NCBI GenBank assembly: GCA_963733105.1
Contig: CAVTCB010000005.1
Coordinates: forward strand, 434,001-498,000
Reading direction: 5' to 3'
Source: JAFAYN01 sp963733105
GTDB taxonomy: Bacteria > Gemmatimonadota > Gemmatimonadetes > Longimicrobiales > Longimicrobiaceae
Length of the DNA stretch: 64,000 bases
Numbering within the stretch: position 1 is the first letter of the stretch; each line of letters begins with the position of its first letter. Shown here piece after piece: positions 23,768 to 32,757 of the stretch. The notes beneath the pieces are model-generated. The model was not told the origin of the DNA and did no database searches. It saw nothing but the letters and a program-made list of their open reading frames with translations. The position numbers were made by a program, and so were the translations under genes.

Positions 23768-24325
23768 ATGCCGCTCTCCCCGTTCCGCAGGCGCAAGCTG
23801 GACATGATGTTCTCCGTGCTCGACCTGGACGGCGACGGCTTCGTGGAGCAGGCGGACTTCACCCGCCGCGTGGAGGCGTTCGCCCGCATGCGCGGGTGGG
23901 AGGCGGGCTCGGAGGAGTACGAGCGCAACCTCCGCTTCGCGCTGGACGAGTGGGAGAACCTGCGCGAGACGGCGGACGCGGACGAGGACCACCGGGTGTC
24001 GCGCCGGGAGTTCGGTCGCTACGGCGAGGTGTTCCTGGACGACCGCGACGCGGTGCGGGCCCACGCCCGCGGGGACGCGCAGCTCCTCTTCGACGCCATG
24101 GACTCGGACGGGGACGGGAAGGTGACGGCGGACGAGTACCGCGTGTACCTGGAGGTGTGCGGGGTGGACGCCTCGGCCGCGGACGCGTTCTTCGCCCACG
24201 CGGACCTGAACGAGGACGGGCGGATCACCCGCGCGGAGATGTCGCACGCGGTGGAGGAGTTCCTGCTGAGCGAGGACCCGGCGGCGGGAGGCAACTACCT
24301 GTTCGGGCCGCTCCCGGACCGCTGA
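23768..24325 (+). CDS. EF-hand calcium-binding protein (calerythrin/CabC type)
   Basis: 185 residues. Four EF-hand loops can be seen: DLDGDGFVEQAD (residues 18-29), DADEDHRVSRRE (about 70-81), DSDGDGKVTADE (about 113-124) and DLNEDGRITRAE (about 147-158). The second loop is the least canonical. Cytoplasmic, no signal peptide. Such proteins buffer or sense Ca2+ in actinobacteria and others. Start ATG 23768 has aggagc 8 bases upstream. Confidence 0.92.
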   Translation: MPLSPFRRRKLDMMFSVLDLDGDGFVEQADFTRRVEAFARMRGWEAGSEEYERNLRFALDEWENLRETADADEDHRVSRREFGRYGEVFLDDRDAVRAHARGDAQLLFDAMDSDGDGKVTADEYRVYLEVCGVDASAADAFFAHADLNEDGRITRAEMSHAVEEFLLSEDPAAGGNYLFGPLPDR

Positions 24326-24356
24326 GGGACGCCGGGAGCCTGCCTCACCGGAAGCC

Positions 24357-24391
24357 GAAGGGCCGCCCCCCTCGTGGGGAGCGGCCCTTCG
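24357..24391. terminator. hairpin between two convergent genes
   Basis: cgaagggccgc pairs with gcggcccttcg around a ccccctcgtgggga loop that can itself pair. It sits between the EF-hand gene and the convergent small gene and could stop transcription from both sides. No long T run. Confidence 0.55.
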
Positions 24392-24398
24392 TGGCTCT

Positions 24399-24641
24399 TC
24401 ACTCTTCGCTGGAGTCGAGATTGCCACTCTGGATGCGGGAGCGGGACCGCTCCGCCTGCTGCAAGTGCGCCCAGGCGTTGTGCTCCTCTTCTCTGTTCCA
24501 ATCAGAGAGCGCGGCCTCGCTCAAACGAGCGGTCGTATCAGCCCGTGCGTAGCGCTCGGCGTACTTGCCCACTTCAGAGTCCGAGAAGTCGTACTCCGGG
24601 AGCATGTCGTCGTCCGGCTCAGTACCGCCTGGGTTCTGCAC
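24399..24641 (-). CDS. small acidic protein, antitoxin-like N-terminus
   Basis: 80 residues from GTG 24641 with a perfect ggagg 5 bases upstream. DDDMLPEYDFSDSEVGKYAERY resembles the short antitoxin-like proteins with a LPEYDFS(x)GxRGKY segment that accompany small toxins in many genomes. The rest (LSDWNREEEHNAWAHLQQAERS) is helical. No toxin gene is adjacent: upstream lies the frameshifted Fe(2+)-trafficking gene. Orphan antitoxin is one reading; an unrelated helical protein is another. Confidence 0.6.
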   Translation of the reverse strand: MQNPGGTEPDDDMLPEYDFSDSEVGKYAERYARADTTARLSEAALSDWNREEEHNAWAHLQQAERSRSRIQSGNLDSSEE

Positions 24642-24674
24642 GTGTCCTCCTTCATCGCGGAATGCGCGAAAGAC

Positions 24675-24954
24675 CTACCAGCTGATGGTGCCCTGCTTGC
24701 TGGTGTCCACCTGGTCGGTGTCGCCGCCGCCGAAGAGGAACTTCTCGGTGTTCTCGGTGAGGAGCTTCTTGGCGTCGGGGTCGCGGACGTTGAGGCCGTA
24801 GTGGTTGATGAGCATGGTCTGCTGGCGGAGCCACTCGGCCCAGCACACCTGGCAGATCTCCGCGTGGATTCGCTGTCCCCAGGTCGTTGTTGAACGGGGC
24901 GTAGGGGACCGGGGCGCGGGTCTGGCCGCAGCGGGTGCACTGTATGTCGGACAT
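24675..24954 (-). pseudogene. Fe(2+)-trafficking protein YggX family, frameshifted
   Basis: Frame one gives MSDIQCTRCGQTRAPVPYAP then FNNDLG; the next frame continues GQRIHAEICQVCWAEWLRQ, then QTMLINHYGLNVRDPDAKKL and EKFLFGGGD. Joined, this is a complete YggX-like protein of about 93 residues, with the CxRCG start and the WxxWLxxQTMLINxYxL signature. One extra base near 24876 (the t in cgctgtcccc) breaks the frame. Both halves are otherwise well conserved, so the break is either very recent or a sequencing insertion. The family protects Fe-S clusters from oxidation. Confidence 0.85.
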
Positions 24955-25053
24955 GGTCTTCCTCGTCGCTGGTGTCGGGGCGCCCTCGCGCGGCGCGGCG
25001 CCGGCACCGAATATACCCCGCGCCCCCGCACGCGTCCAACCGGAGGAGGAACG

Positions 25054-25248
25054 ATGCCCGAGCCGCTCCCCGCCCGCCTCTCCGACGAGGGGCGCACGGC
25101 CACCTGGAACCCCGCCCTCACCCGCGCCTCGCAGGTGGTGCTCCGCGTGCGCCGCGGCGACGCCGTGGAGGAGCGCCGCTCGGTGAACAGCGGGCGCGCC
25201 CGGGTCAGGGAAGGGGAGGCGATCGAGGCCGTGACCCCCGCGGAGTAG
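25054..25248 (+). CDS. 64-residue hypothetical protein
   Basis: ATG 25054 with a very strong Shine-Dalgarno (ggaggagg). Sequence MPEPLPARLSDEGRTATWNP, then strands QVVLRVRRGDAVEERRSVNS and REGEAIEAVTPAE: a small beta domain. No known family. It is divergent from the frameshifted YggX-like gene and convergent with the beta-lactamase-like gene, whose stop lies 2 bases beyond its own. Confidence 0.65.
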   Translation: MPEPLPARLSDEGRTATWNPALTRASQVVLRVRRGDAVEERRSVNSGRARVREGEAIEAVTPAE

Positions 25249-25250
25249 CG

Positions 25251-26162
25251 CTACCGCCCGCCCACCACCGCGGCGTACGCGGCGCGCGACACGTCGCCCG
25301 CCACGCGCCGGGCCAGCTCCCGGTCGTGGAACCCGCGCGTCAGCACCACCAGCACGTAGGGGCGCCGCCCGGCGGGGAGGACGATGGCGGCGTCGTGGTT
25401 GATCCCGGTGATCCACCCGGTCTTGTTCGCCACCCGCACCCCCGCCGGGAGCCCGGAGGGGATCATCTCCCGGAACTCCTGCCGCCCCAGGACGGCGAGC
25501 ATCTCCTCCGTGGCCCGCGGCGAGGCCGCCCGCCCGGAGGCGATCCCCGCCATGACCCGCATCAGCCCGTACGCCGTGGTGGTGTTGTTCATCCCCGCGC
25601 GGAAGGCCGGGCCGTCCTCCACCCCCCGCAGCACCCGCGTCTCCGGGGCGCCCAGCTCCGCCAGCGTCGCCGCGATCCGCGCCGGGTCGGCGAGGTCGAT
25701 CAGCAGGTTGGTCGCCAGGTTGCTGGAGCGCGTGATCATCCGCTCCACCAGCTCGCGCACCGTCATCCGCCCGCCCAGCCGCCCGTAGATCTCCGCGTCG
25801 CTGTCGTCCGCGGCGGAGAGCGCGTACGCGCTCCCGTCGGCGATGCTGCGGAACGCGTTGCGCACCGGGACCGGCGCGTCCAGCGACAGGGCGCCCGCGT
25901 CCGCGCGCCGGAACAGCTCCAGCATCACGGGCACCTTCATGGTGCTCGCCGCGTGCATCGGCGTGCGGGCGTTCACCAGGAGCGAGTCGCCCGTCTCCAG
26001 GTCCATCAGCGCCACGGACACCTCCAGCGTGTCGCCCGGGAGCCCGTCCACCAGGCGCCGGACCTCCGCGTCGAGCGCGGAGAAGCGGGGCGGGGGGCGG
26101 AGGGTGGCGGCGGGGGCGCAGGCGGCGAGGGCCAGGAGGACGGAGAGGGCGGCTCGCTTCAT
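25251..26162 (-). CDS. class A beta-lactamase-like serine hydrolase, lipoprotein
   Basis: 303 residues. Lipobox LLALAACAPAA (Cys at residue 15). Active-site motifs: S73-T-M-K76 (HAASTMKVPVM), S146-S-N148 in place of SDN, and KTG in VANKTGWITG. The omega-loop Glu is not in a canonical ExxLN; GVEDGPAF may serve. This places it among class A-like enzymes (PF13354), many of which are chromosomal and not true resistance determinants. A periplasmic wall-peptide or beta-lactam hydrolase is expected. ATG 26162 chosen because the signal peptide starts right there. Confidence 0.88.
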   Translation of the reverse strand: MKRAALSVLLALAACAPAATLRPPPRFSALDAEVRRLVDGLPGDTLEVSVALMDLETGDSLLVNARTPMHAASTMKVPVMLELFRRADAGALSLDAPVPVRNAFRSIADGSAYALSAADDSDAEIYGRLGGRMTVRELVERMITRSSNLATNLLIDLADPARIAATLAELGAPETRVLRGVEDGPAFRAGMNNTTTAYGLMRVMAGIASGRAASPRATEEMLAVLGRQEFREMIPSGLPAGVRVANKTGWITGINHDAAIVLPAGRRPYVLVVLTRGFHDRELARRVAGDVSRAAYAAVVGGR

Positions 26163-26181
26163 GGGTGTCGGGAAAGCAGGG

Positions 26182-26230
26182 GACAAAAGAAGAACCGCAC
26201 CGGCGGAAGTGAATCCCGGCCGGTGCGGTT
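26182..26230 (-). terminator. Rho-independent terminator of the Ig-repeat gene
   Basis: On the minus strand AACCGCACCGGC, a 14-base loop, GCCGGTGCGGTT, then CTTCTTTTGTC. A perfect 12-base-pair stem placed between the stop of the large surface protein and the start of the beta-lactamase-like gene. Confidence 0.88.
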
Positions 26231-26273
26231 GTCAACTCGTCGCCGCCGGAGCGGCCGGCGCGTCACCCGGCCG

Positions 26274-29200
26274 TCACGACCCGCTGATGGTGAGGGTCTG
26301 GTTGGCGACGGTCAGCGTCCCGCTGCTCACCGTCACGTTCCCCGTGGCCCTGGTGCTCCCGCCGGTGGAGATCCCTCCGGTGATCAGGAGGTTGGGGAAG
26401 GTACCCTGGATGGTGCGGGAGGCGCCGCTCATCACGACGGTGCCGTCGCTCACGGTGCCGCCGGACGCCGCCGCGTCCGCCGTGACGGTGAGCTTGCGGG
26501 CGTTCAGATCGAGCGTCCCCCCGCTCCCCATCACCAGGCGCAGGATGGTCTTGTCCGCGTCGGTCACCTGCGGCTGCGTCCCCCCCGAGTTGATGACGAT
26601 GGTGTCGGAGGTGGTGGGAGTCCCCCGCGGGTCCCAGCTCCCGGCGGTGGTCCAGTCGCTCCCGCCCAGCCCGGTCCAGGTGCGCTGGATGCCGCCCGCC
26701 GTGAAGGTGACCTGGGCGTTGTCGGTGATGGCGGCGCCGCCCAGCGTCCCCGTGACCGTCGCCGTCCCGTCGGTCCCGGCGTGGGTCAGGTCGGCGGTGT
26801 AGGTGCCGTTGCCGACGTCGGTGACCGTGCCCAGTGTGCCCAGGTCGGTGCTCAGCACGACGGTCGCGCCGCCCGTGGTGAGGTTGTTCCCGTGCTGGTC
26901 CTTCACCTGGACGGTGACGGTGGTGATGCTCCCGCTGGTGAGCGCCGCGTTGGAGGTGGTGATCTGCGTCGCGGCGGTCGAGGCCGGCCCCACCGTCCCC
27001 GTGGCGCTGAACGTGGTGGAGAGGCTCCCGGCGGCCACGCTCAGCGTGTTGGTCCCGGCCGTGGTGCCCAGGGTCCAGCTCCCCAGCGCGGCGATCCCGG
27101 CCGAGTTGGTGGCCGGGGTCTCCCCGGTGATCGTCCCGCCGCCCGCCGTGACGGCGAAGACGACGGTGATCCCGGGGACGCCGTTCCCGTTGGCGTCGGT
27201 GATCCGCACGCTCGGCGGCGGGGTCACCGCGCTCCCGGCGGCGAGGCTCGCCCCGTCGCCGTCGAGCTTGGCGATGTTGACCGGCGTCCCCACCCGGGTC
27301 ACGACGCCGCCGCTGGCGCCGGAGACGGTGCCGTCGTTCGCCGTCACCACGTGCGTGCTGTCCGCCGAGGAGCTGGTGGTGAAGACGACCGTGGCGATCC
27401 CGGACCCGTCCGTCGGGGTGCTGGGGGAGGCGAAGGAGCCGCCGCCCGTGCTGCTCCAGGCCACCGTCCGCCCCGCGGTCGGGACCACGTTGTTGAACGT
27501 GTCGGCGAGCTGGGCGGTGACGGTCACCGGGCTCCCGGCCACCACCGAGTCGGCGCTGGTGGTGACGATGTACTTGGTCGCCGCGCCCGGGACGAAGGCC
27601 ACCGTGGCGGTCGCCGTCAGCGCGCTCCCGTTGAGGGTGCCGCTGATGGTTGCGCTCCCCGTGGTGGTCGGCGCCGTCAGGGTGGCCGTGTAGGAGCCGT
27701 TCCCGTTGTCGGTCACCCCCGAGAGGGTGCCGCCGGTGGCGCTCAGGGCGACGGTGCCGCCGCTGGCCGGCAGGTTGTTCCCGTTGGCGTCCTTGAGCTG
27801 CACGGTGAGGACCGAGGTGCTGGTCCCGTTCGCCGTGATGGAGGCCTGGCTCGCCGTGAGCGTGGAAGTCGTCAGCGACACCGCGCCGACCCGGGTGACC
27901 ACGCTCCCGCTGGTGCCGGAGACCGTGCCGTCGTTGGCCGTGAAGGTGTAGGTGACGCCGGAGACCGTGCTGGTGGTGAAGACCACCGTTGCCACGCCCG
28001 AGGCGTTGGTGGCGGAGGTCGGGGAGGCGAAGGAGCCGCCCGCGCCCGTCTGGCTCCAGGTCACCGTCTGCCCCGCGGTCGGAACCGCGTTGTTGAACGC
28101 GTCGGCGAGCTGGGCGGTGACGGTCACCGTGCTCCCGGCCACCACGGAGTCGGCGCTGGTGGTGACGATGTACTTGGTCGCCGCCCCCGGCGCGAAGGTC
28201 ACCGTGGCGGTCGCCGTCAGCGCGCTCCCGTTGAGGGTGCCGCTGATGGTGGTGCTTCCCGTGGTGGTCGGCGCGGTGAGCGTGGCCGTGTAGGAGCCGT
28301 TCCCGTTGTCGGTCACGCTCGAGAGGGTGCCGCCGCCGCTGGAGCCGAGGACCACCGTGCCGCCGCTGGCGGGCTGGTTGTTCCCGTTGGCGTCCTTGAG
28401 CTGCACGGTGACGACGGAGGTGCTGGTCCCGTTCGCCGTGATGGAGGCCTGGCTCGCCGTGAGCGTGGAGGCCGTCAGCGAGACCGCGCCCACCCGCGTG
28501 ACCACGCTCCCGCTGGTGCCGGAGACGGTGCCGTCGTTGGCCGTGAAGGTGTAGGTGACGCCCGAGACCGTGCTGGTGGTGAAGACGGTCGTGGCGACGC
28601 CCGAGGCGTTGGTGGCGGAGGTGGGCGAGGCGAAGGAGCCGCCCGCGCCGCTCTGGCTCCAGGTCACCGTCCGCCCCGCGGTCGGGACCGCGTTGTTGAA
28701 CGCGTCGGCCAGCTGCGCCGTGACGGTGACCGTGCTCCCGGCCACCAGCGAGTCGGTGCTGGTGGTGACGATGTACTTGGTCGGAGCCCCCGGGACGAAG
28801 GCCACCGTGGCGGTCGCCGTCAGCGGAGTCCCGTTGAGGGTGCCGCTGATGGTGGTGCTCCCGACCGTGGTCGGCGCGGTGAGCGTGGCCGTGTAGGACC
28901 CGTTCCCGCTGTCCGTCACGCTCGACAGGGTGCCGCCGCCGCTGGAGCCGAGGACCACCGTGCCGCCGCTGGCGGGCTGGTTGTTCCCGTTGGCGTCCTT
29001 GAGCTGCACGGTGATGACCGAGGTGCTGGTCCCGTCCGCCGTGATGGAGGCCTGGCTCGCCGTGAGCGTCGAGGCGGTGAGCGAGACCGGACCGACCCGC
29101 GTGACCACGTTTCCGCTGGTGCCGGAGACGGTGCCGTCGTTGGCCGTGAAGGTGTAGGTGACGCCCGACGTCGTGCTGGTGGTGAAGGCCACCGTGGCGA

Positions 29201-32012
29201 CGCCCGAGGCGCTGGTGGCGGAGGTGGGCGAGGCGAAGGAGCCGCCCGCGCCCGTCTGGCTCCACGTGACCGTCTGCCCGGCCGTCGGGACCGCGTTGTC
29301 GTTGGCGTCGGCGAGCTGCGCGGTGACGGTCACCGCGCCCCCGGCCACCAGCGAGTCGGCGCTGGTGGTGACGATGTACTTGGTGGCCACGCCCGGCGCG
29401 AACGTCACCGTGGCGGTCGCCGTCAGCGGCGAGCCGGCGAGGGTGCCGCTGATGGTGGTGCTCCCGACCGTGGTCGGCGCGGTCAGGGTGGCGGTGTAGG
29501 AGCCGTTCCCGTTGTCGGTCACCCCCGAGAGGGTGCCGCCGCCGCTGGAGGCGAGGACCACCGTGCCGCCGCTGGCCGGCCGGTTGTTCCCGTTGGCGTC
29601 CCTGAGCTGGACGGTGATGATCGACGTCGAGGTGCCGTCCGCCGTGATGGAGGCCTGGCTCGCGGTGAGCGTCGAGGCCGTCAGCGAGGCCGGGCCGACC
29701 GTCGTGACCACGCTCCCGCTGGTTCCGGAGACGGTGCCGTCGTCGGCCGTGACGGCGTGCGTGGCCCCCGCGGTCGTGCTGGTGGTGAAGACGACCGTGG
29801 CGACGCCGCCCGCGTCCGTGGTGGAGGTCGGGGAGGCGAAGGAGCCGCCGTTGGCGCTCCAGGTGACCGTCCGCCCCGCCGTGGGCACCGCGTTGTCGAA
29901 CGCGTCGGCGAGCCGCGCGGTGAAGGTCACCGGGCTCCCGGCCACCACGGAGTCGGCGCTGGAGGTCACGAGGTACTTGGTGGCCACGCCCGGCGCGAAC
30001 GTCACCGTGGCCGTCGCCGTCAGCGGCGAGCCGTCGAGGGTGCCGGTCACGACGGCGACGCCGGCCACGGTCGGCGCGGTGAGCGTGGCCGTGTAGGAGC
30101 CGTTCCCGTTGTCGGTCACGGCGGAGAGCGTCCCGGTCCCCGTGGCGCTCAGCGCGACGGTGCCCGCCGAAGCGGTCAGCGCGTTCCCGAGCGCGTCCTT
30201 GAGCTGGACGGTGAGGGTCGAGGTCGAGGTCCCGTTCGCGGTGATCGACGCCGCGCTCGGGGTGAGGGTCGAGGTGGCGAGCGACACCGCGCCCGGGACC
30301 GTGGTGACCGAGTAGGTCAGCGGCGAGCCGGTGAGCCCGGCGCGCGCCGCCGTCAGCGTCTGGGCGCCGACGCCCGTGCCGAGCGTCCACACGATGCCGG
30401 CCGTCCCGGTCGCGTCCGTGACCGAGGTGGCCGCGGCCACCGAGCCGCCGCCCGCGGACACCGTCCAGGTCACCGTCTCGCCGGGGACGCCGTTCCCGCC
30501 GGCGTCCGTGACCCGCGCCACCAGGGTGCGCGTGGTCCCCGCGGCGGAGGTCCCGCCGTCGCCGGACACCTTGGCGATGTCGGTGGGCGAGCCCACCAGG
30601 CCCGTGGCCGTGAAGGTGGCCGGCGTCGCCCCGGGGGCGCTCGCCGTCAGCGTGTTGGGGCCCGCGACCAGTCCGAGCGTCCACGACCCGAGCGTGGCCT
30701 CGCCCGCCGCGTTGGTGGTCTGCACGGCCCCGGTCAGGGTACCGCCGCCCGCCGCCACGGCGAAGGTCACCGGGACCTCCGGGACGCCGTTCCCGCTCCC
30801 GTCCACCACGCGCACCCTGGGCGCCACCGGTACCGGCAGGCCGACGATGACGCTCTGCGAGTCGCCGGCGAGCACCTGCACCGTGCCGGCCCCGCCGACC
30901 TGCACGCGCAGGTCGCCGCTGGTCCCGGTGAGCCCGTCCGCGTCCGTGGCCGTCACCCGGTGCACCGTCCCCGCCGTGGTGCTCACGGTGAAGGTGACGG
31001 TGGCGACGCCCGCCGCGTTGGTCGTGCTGGTGGGCGAGGCGAACGTCCCCCCGCCCGTGCTGCTCCAGGTCACCGTCTTCCCGGCCGTGGCGATCGCGAC
31101 GCCGGCGGAGTCCACCAGCTGCGCCTGGAGGGTGGCGGTGCTACCCGCCACCGGGTCCGGCGTGGACGTGCCGACCGCGTAGCCCGCGGGGACCAGGGAG
31201 GCCGTACGCACGGTCAGCGTCGCGCCGCCGCTCCGGCCGCCCGAGGTAGCCGTCACCGACGCCACGCCCGGCGCGACCGCCGTGGCGAGGCCGGTGGCGG
31301 AGACCCGGGCCACCCCCGTGTCCGAGCTGGCCCACGTCACCGCCGGCGTGGGGATCGGGTTCCCCGCGCCGTCACGCACCGTGGCGGTGAGCTGGCGCGT
31401 GGCGCCCACGGCCAGCGTGGCGGTGTCGGGAGAGACGGAGATGGTCGCGGCCGCGACCCCGGTCACGGTCACCGCGGCGGTCGCCCGGCGGGTGGTGTCC
31501 GCCCTCGAGAGCGCCGTCACCGACGCCGATCCCGGCGCGATCCCGGTCACGATCCCCGAAGCGCTCACCGCCGCCACCGAGGGGGCGTCAGAGCGCCAGA
31601 TCACCGCCGAGTCGGCCACCCCGCCCGACACCCTGGCCCGGAGCTGGAAGTTCCCGCCCACCGGCACCGTGGCCGTGGGCGGCGTGACCGCCACGTCCAC
31701 CAGCGGCTTCCCCACCGGGTAGCGGGACACGTCCTTCCCCACCACGTAGGAGAGCATGATCAGCGCGTCCAGCGCGGTGACCTCGCCGTTGCCGTCGGCG
31801 TCGCCGTTGGGCGACACCGTGAAGCCGGCGGGGAGGGTCTTCCCCACCACGTGCGAGAGGACCGCGAGCGCGTCCACCGCGGTGACGGAGCCGTCCGCGT
31901 TGACGTCGCCGCGCAGGAGCGGCCCGCCGGGCGCCTGTGCCGCGGCGGGGCCGCAGGGGAGCAGGCCGAGAGCGAGGGCGCCCAGCAGGGCGCCCCGGTA
32001 TATCCAGCGCAT
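26274..32012 (-). CDS. giant secreted Ig-repeat protein with N-terminal dockerin-like module
   Basis: 1912 residues. Signal peptide (about 1-26, ending AAAQA). Residues 32-95 form a type I dockerin-like pair of calcium loops: DVNADGSVTAVDALAVLSHV and GDADGNGEVTALDALIMLSY. Next come two Big_2-type Ig domains (about 108-184 and 191-268), two or three less regular Ig domains, then five long near-identical units, each two Big_1 (invasin-type) domains, and a C-terminal piece with short beta-strand repeats (ending TLTVANQTLTISGS). No LPXTG or sorting tail. Likely a cell-surface or secreted adhesin held through the dockerin. The cohesin-like gene lies just upstream on the same strand. The C-terminal end is followed at once by a terminator, so it is not truncated. 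Confidence 0.9.
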   Translation of the reverse strand: MRWIYRGALLGALALGLLPCGPAAAQAPGGPLLRGDVNADGSVTAVDALAVLSHVVGKTLPAGFTVSPNGDADGNGEVTALDALIMLSYVVGKDVSRYPVGKPLVDVAVTPPTATVPVGGNFQLRARVSGGVADSAVIWRSDAPSVAAVSASGIVTGIAPGSASVTALSRADTTRRATAAVTVTGVAAATISVSPDTATLAVGATRQLTATVRDGAGNPIPTPAVTWASSDTGVARVSATGLATAVAPGVASVTATSGGRSGGATLTVRTASLVPAGYAVGTSTPDPVAGSTATLQAQLVDSAGVAIATAGKTVTWSSTGGGTFASPTSTTNAAGVATVTFTVSTTAGTVHRVTATDADGLTGTSGDLRVQVGGAGTVQVLAGDSQSVIVGLPVPVAPRVRVVDGSGNGVPEVPVTFAVAAGGGTLTGAVQTTNAAGEATLGSWTLGLVAGPNTLTASAPGATPATFTATGLVGSPTDIAKVSGDGGTSAAGTTRTLVARVTDAGGNGVPGETVTWTVSAGGGSVAAATSVTDATGTAGIVWTLGTGVGAQTLTAARAGLTGSPLTYSVTTVPGAVSLATSTLTPSAASITANGTSTSTLTVQLKDALGNALTASAGTVALSATGTGTLSAVTDNGNGSYTATLTAPTVAGVAVVTGTLDGSPLTATATVTFAPGVATKYLVTSSADSVVAGSPVTFTARLADAFDNAVPTAGRTVTWSANGGSFASPTSTTDAGGVATVVFTTSTTAGATHAVTADDGTVSGTSGSVVTTVGPASLTASTLTASQASITADGTSTSIITVQLRDANGNNRPASGGTVVLASSGGGTLSGVTDNGNGSYTATLTAPTTVGSTTISGTLAGSPLTATATVTFAPGVATKYIVTTSADSLVAGGAVTVTAQLADANDNAVPTAGQTVTWSQTGAGGSFASPTSATSASGVATVAFTTSTTSGVTYTFTANDGTVSGTSGNVVTRVGPVSLTASTLTASQASITADGTSTSVITVQLKDANGNNQPASGGTVVLGSSGGGTLSSVTDSGNGSYTATLTAPTTVGSTTISGTLNGTPLTATATVAFVPGAPTKYIVTTSTDSLVAGSTVTVTAQLADAFNNAVPTAGRTVTWSQSGAGGSFASPTSATNASGVATTVFTTSTVSGVTYTFTANDGTVSGTSGSVVTRVGAVSLTASTLTASQASITANGTSTSVVTVQLKDANGNNQPASGGTVVLGSSGGGTLSSVTDNGNGSYTATLTAPTTTGSTTISGTLNGSALTATATVTFAPGAATKYIVTTSADSVVAGSTVTVTAQLADAFNNAVPTAGQTVTWSQTGAGGSFASPTSATNASGVATVVFTTSTVSGVTYTFTANDGTVSGTSGSVVTRVGAVSLTTSTLTASQASITANGTSTSVLTVQLKDANGNNLPASGGTVALSATGGTLSGVTDNGNGSYTATLTAPTTTGSATISGTLNGSALTATATVAFVPGAATKYIVTTSADSVVAGSPVTVTAQLADTFNNVVPTAGRTVAWSSTGGGSFASPSTPTDGSGIATVVFTTSSSADSTHVVTANDGTVSGASGGVVTRVGTPVNIAKLDGDGASLAAGSAVTPPPSVRITDANGNGVPGITVVFAVTAGGGTITGETPATNSAGIAALGSWTLGTTAGTNTLSVAAGSLSTTFSATGTVGPASTAATQITTSNAALTSGSITTVTVQVKDQHGNNLTTGGATVVLSTDLGTLGTVTDVGNGTYTADLTHAGTDGTATVTGTLGGAAITDNAQVTFTAGGIQRTWTGLGGSDWTTAGSWDPRGTPTTSDTIVINSGGTQPQVTDADKTILRLVMGSGGTLDLNARKLTVTADAAASGGTVSDGTVVMSGASRTIQGTFPNLLITGGISTGGSTRATGNVTVSSGTLTVANQTLTISGS
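27301..30312 (-). repeat. tandem repeats of about 603 bases inside the Ig-repeat gene
   Basis: The same landmark (acgctcccgctggtgccgga or a 1-3 base variant) recurs at 27901, 28504, 29107 and 29710, steps of exactly 603 bases; the first unit (27301) is 600. Each unit encodes 201 residues, two Big_1 domains. The middle units are nearly identical in DNA, which suggests recent duplication or gene conversion. Confidence 0.93.
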
Positions 32013-32070
32013 CGGGTCCGAGGAAGGTGTGGGAATCCGGAAGGGAAAAGATCCAGGAATTTTTGGAGAT

Positions 32071-32586
32071 TTACCGAGCAGGGGCCCGCGAGAAGATCGG
32101 CGGGTCGCGGCGGACCACGCGCGCGGAGAGGCTGCGGAAGCCGATCGCGGAGACCACCTCCTCCATCTTCACCCGGAAGCCCGAGCCCTCCACGGGGCTC
32201 CGGGTCCGGAAGTGCAGCGTGAGCACCGCGACGTCGCCCACGCCCTGCGGCGACGCCCCCGCGAACCGCACCCGTCCGGGCGCGGGCTCGTTCCAGGCAC
32301 CCGCCACCCCCTGGGGGAACTCCGCCCGGCTCAGCGTCAGCGCGCGCGCGTCGTAGGACACCTCGCCCTGGTAGCTGGAGATCGCCCCGTCCACCTGCAC
32401 CCGGCGGAGGTGGAGCCGCACCACGGCGGTCCCGCCCCCCTCGCCGGCCAGCACGATCACGGGGTGGATGCCGGGACCGGGGTCCTGCGCGGCGGCGGCG
32501 CCCCCGGGGAGCGCCGGGCCCAGGACGAGGGCGGCCAGGAGCGTCAGGAGGGCGGCGGTGCCGCGGGCGAGGAGGGAGGTGGGCAC
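32071..32586 (-). CDS. cohesin-like secreted protein
   Basis: 171 residues from GTG 32586. Signal peptide to about residue 33 (ending AAAAQ). The mature part looks like a type I cohesin jelly roll: VDGAISSYQGEVSYDARALT, LSRAEFPQGVAGAWNEPAPG, RVRFAGASPQGVGDVAVLTL and HFRTRSPVEGSGF. Cohesins bind dockerins with calcium, and the gene just downstream (58-base gap, same strand) begins with a dockerin-like module, so the two products probably bind each other. No anchor is visible, so what the cohesin is attached to is unknown. Confidence 0.75.
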   Translation of the reverse strand: MPTSLLARGTAALLTLLAALVLGPALPGGAAAAQDPGPGIHPVIVLAGEGGGTAVVRLHLRRVQVDGAISSYQGEVSYDARALTLSRAEFPQGVAGAWNEPAPGRVRFAGASPQGVGDVAVLTLHFRTRSPVEGSGFRVKMEEVVSAIGFRSLSARVVRRDPPIFSRAPAR

Positions 32587-32757
32587 GGGTGCGACGGGGA
32601 AAAGGCGGAAGGCCGGCGCCCCGCCGGAGGGCGGGGCCGCGACGGCCTGAAGGTGCGCGGGGTATCGGGACGGCCTGGATGAGCGTCTGAAGAATGCGTC
32701 CCCGGAGGCCTCGTGTCAACGACCGCGGCTCCGTGGCGCCGCCGTGTTAAGCGATTG

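Noticed and set aside
25251..26162. The beta-lactamase-like gene as an acquired antibiotic-resistance determinant
   Set aside because: Composition matches its neighbours, there is no mobile element, SDN is SSN and no canonical ExxLN is seen. A chromosomal serine hydrolase is more likely.
27301..30312. Regularly spaced repeats that could be taken for a CRISPR or satellite array
   Set aside because: The period is about 603 bases and lies wholly in frame inside a coding sequence; it encodes paired Ig domains.
24972..32222. A 2416-codon open frame on the plus strand opposite the Ig-repeat gene
   Set aside because: It is antisense to a clear secreted repeat protein; its product is Arg/Gly/His-rich low-complexity sequence with no motif. 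Very high GC leaves long shadow frames throughout this window.
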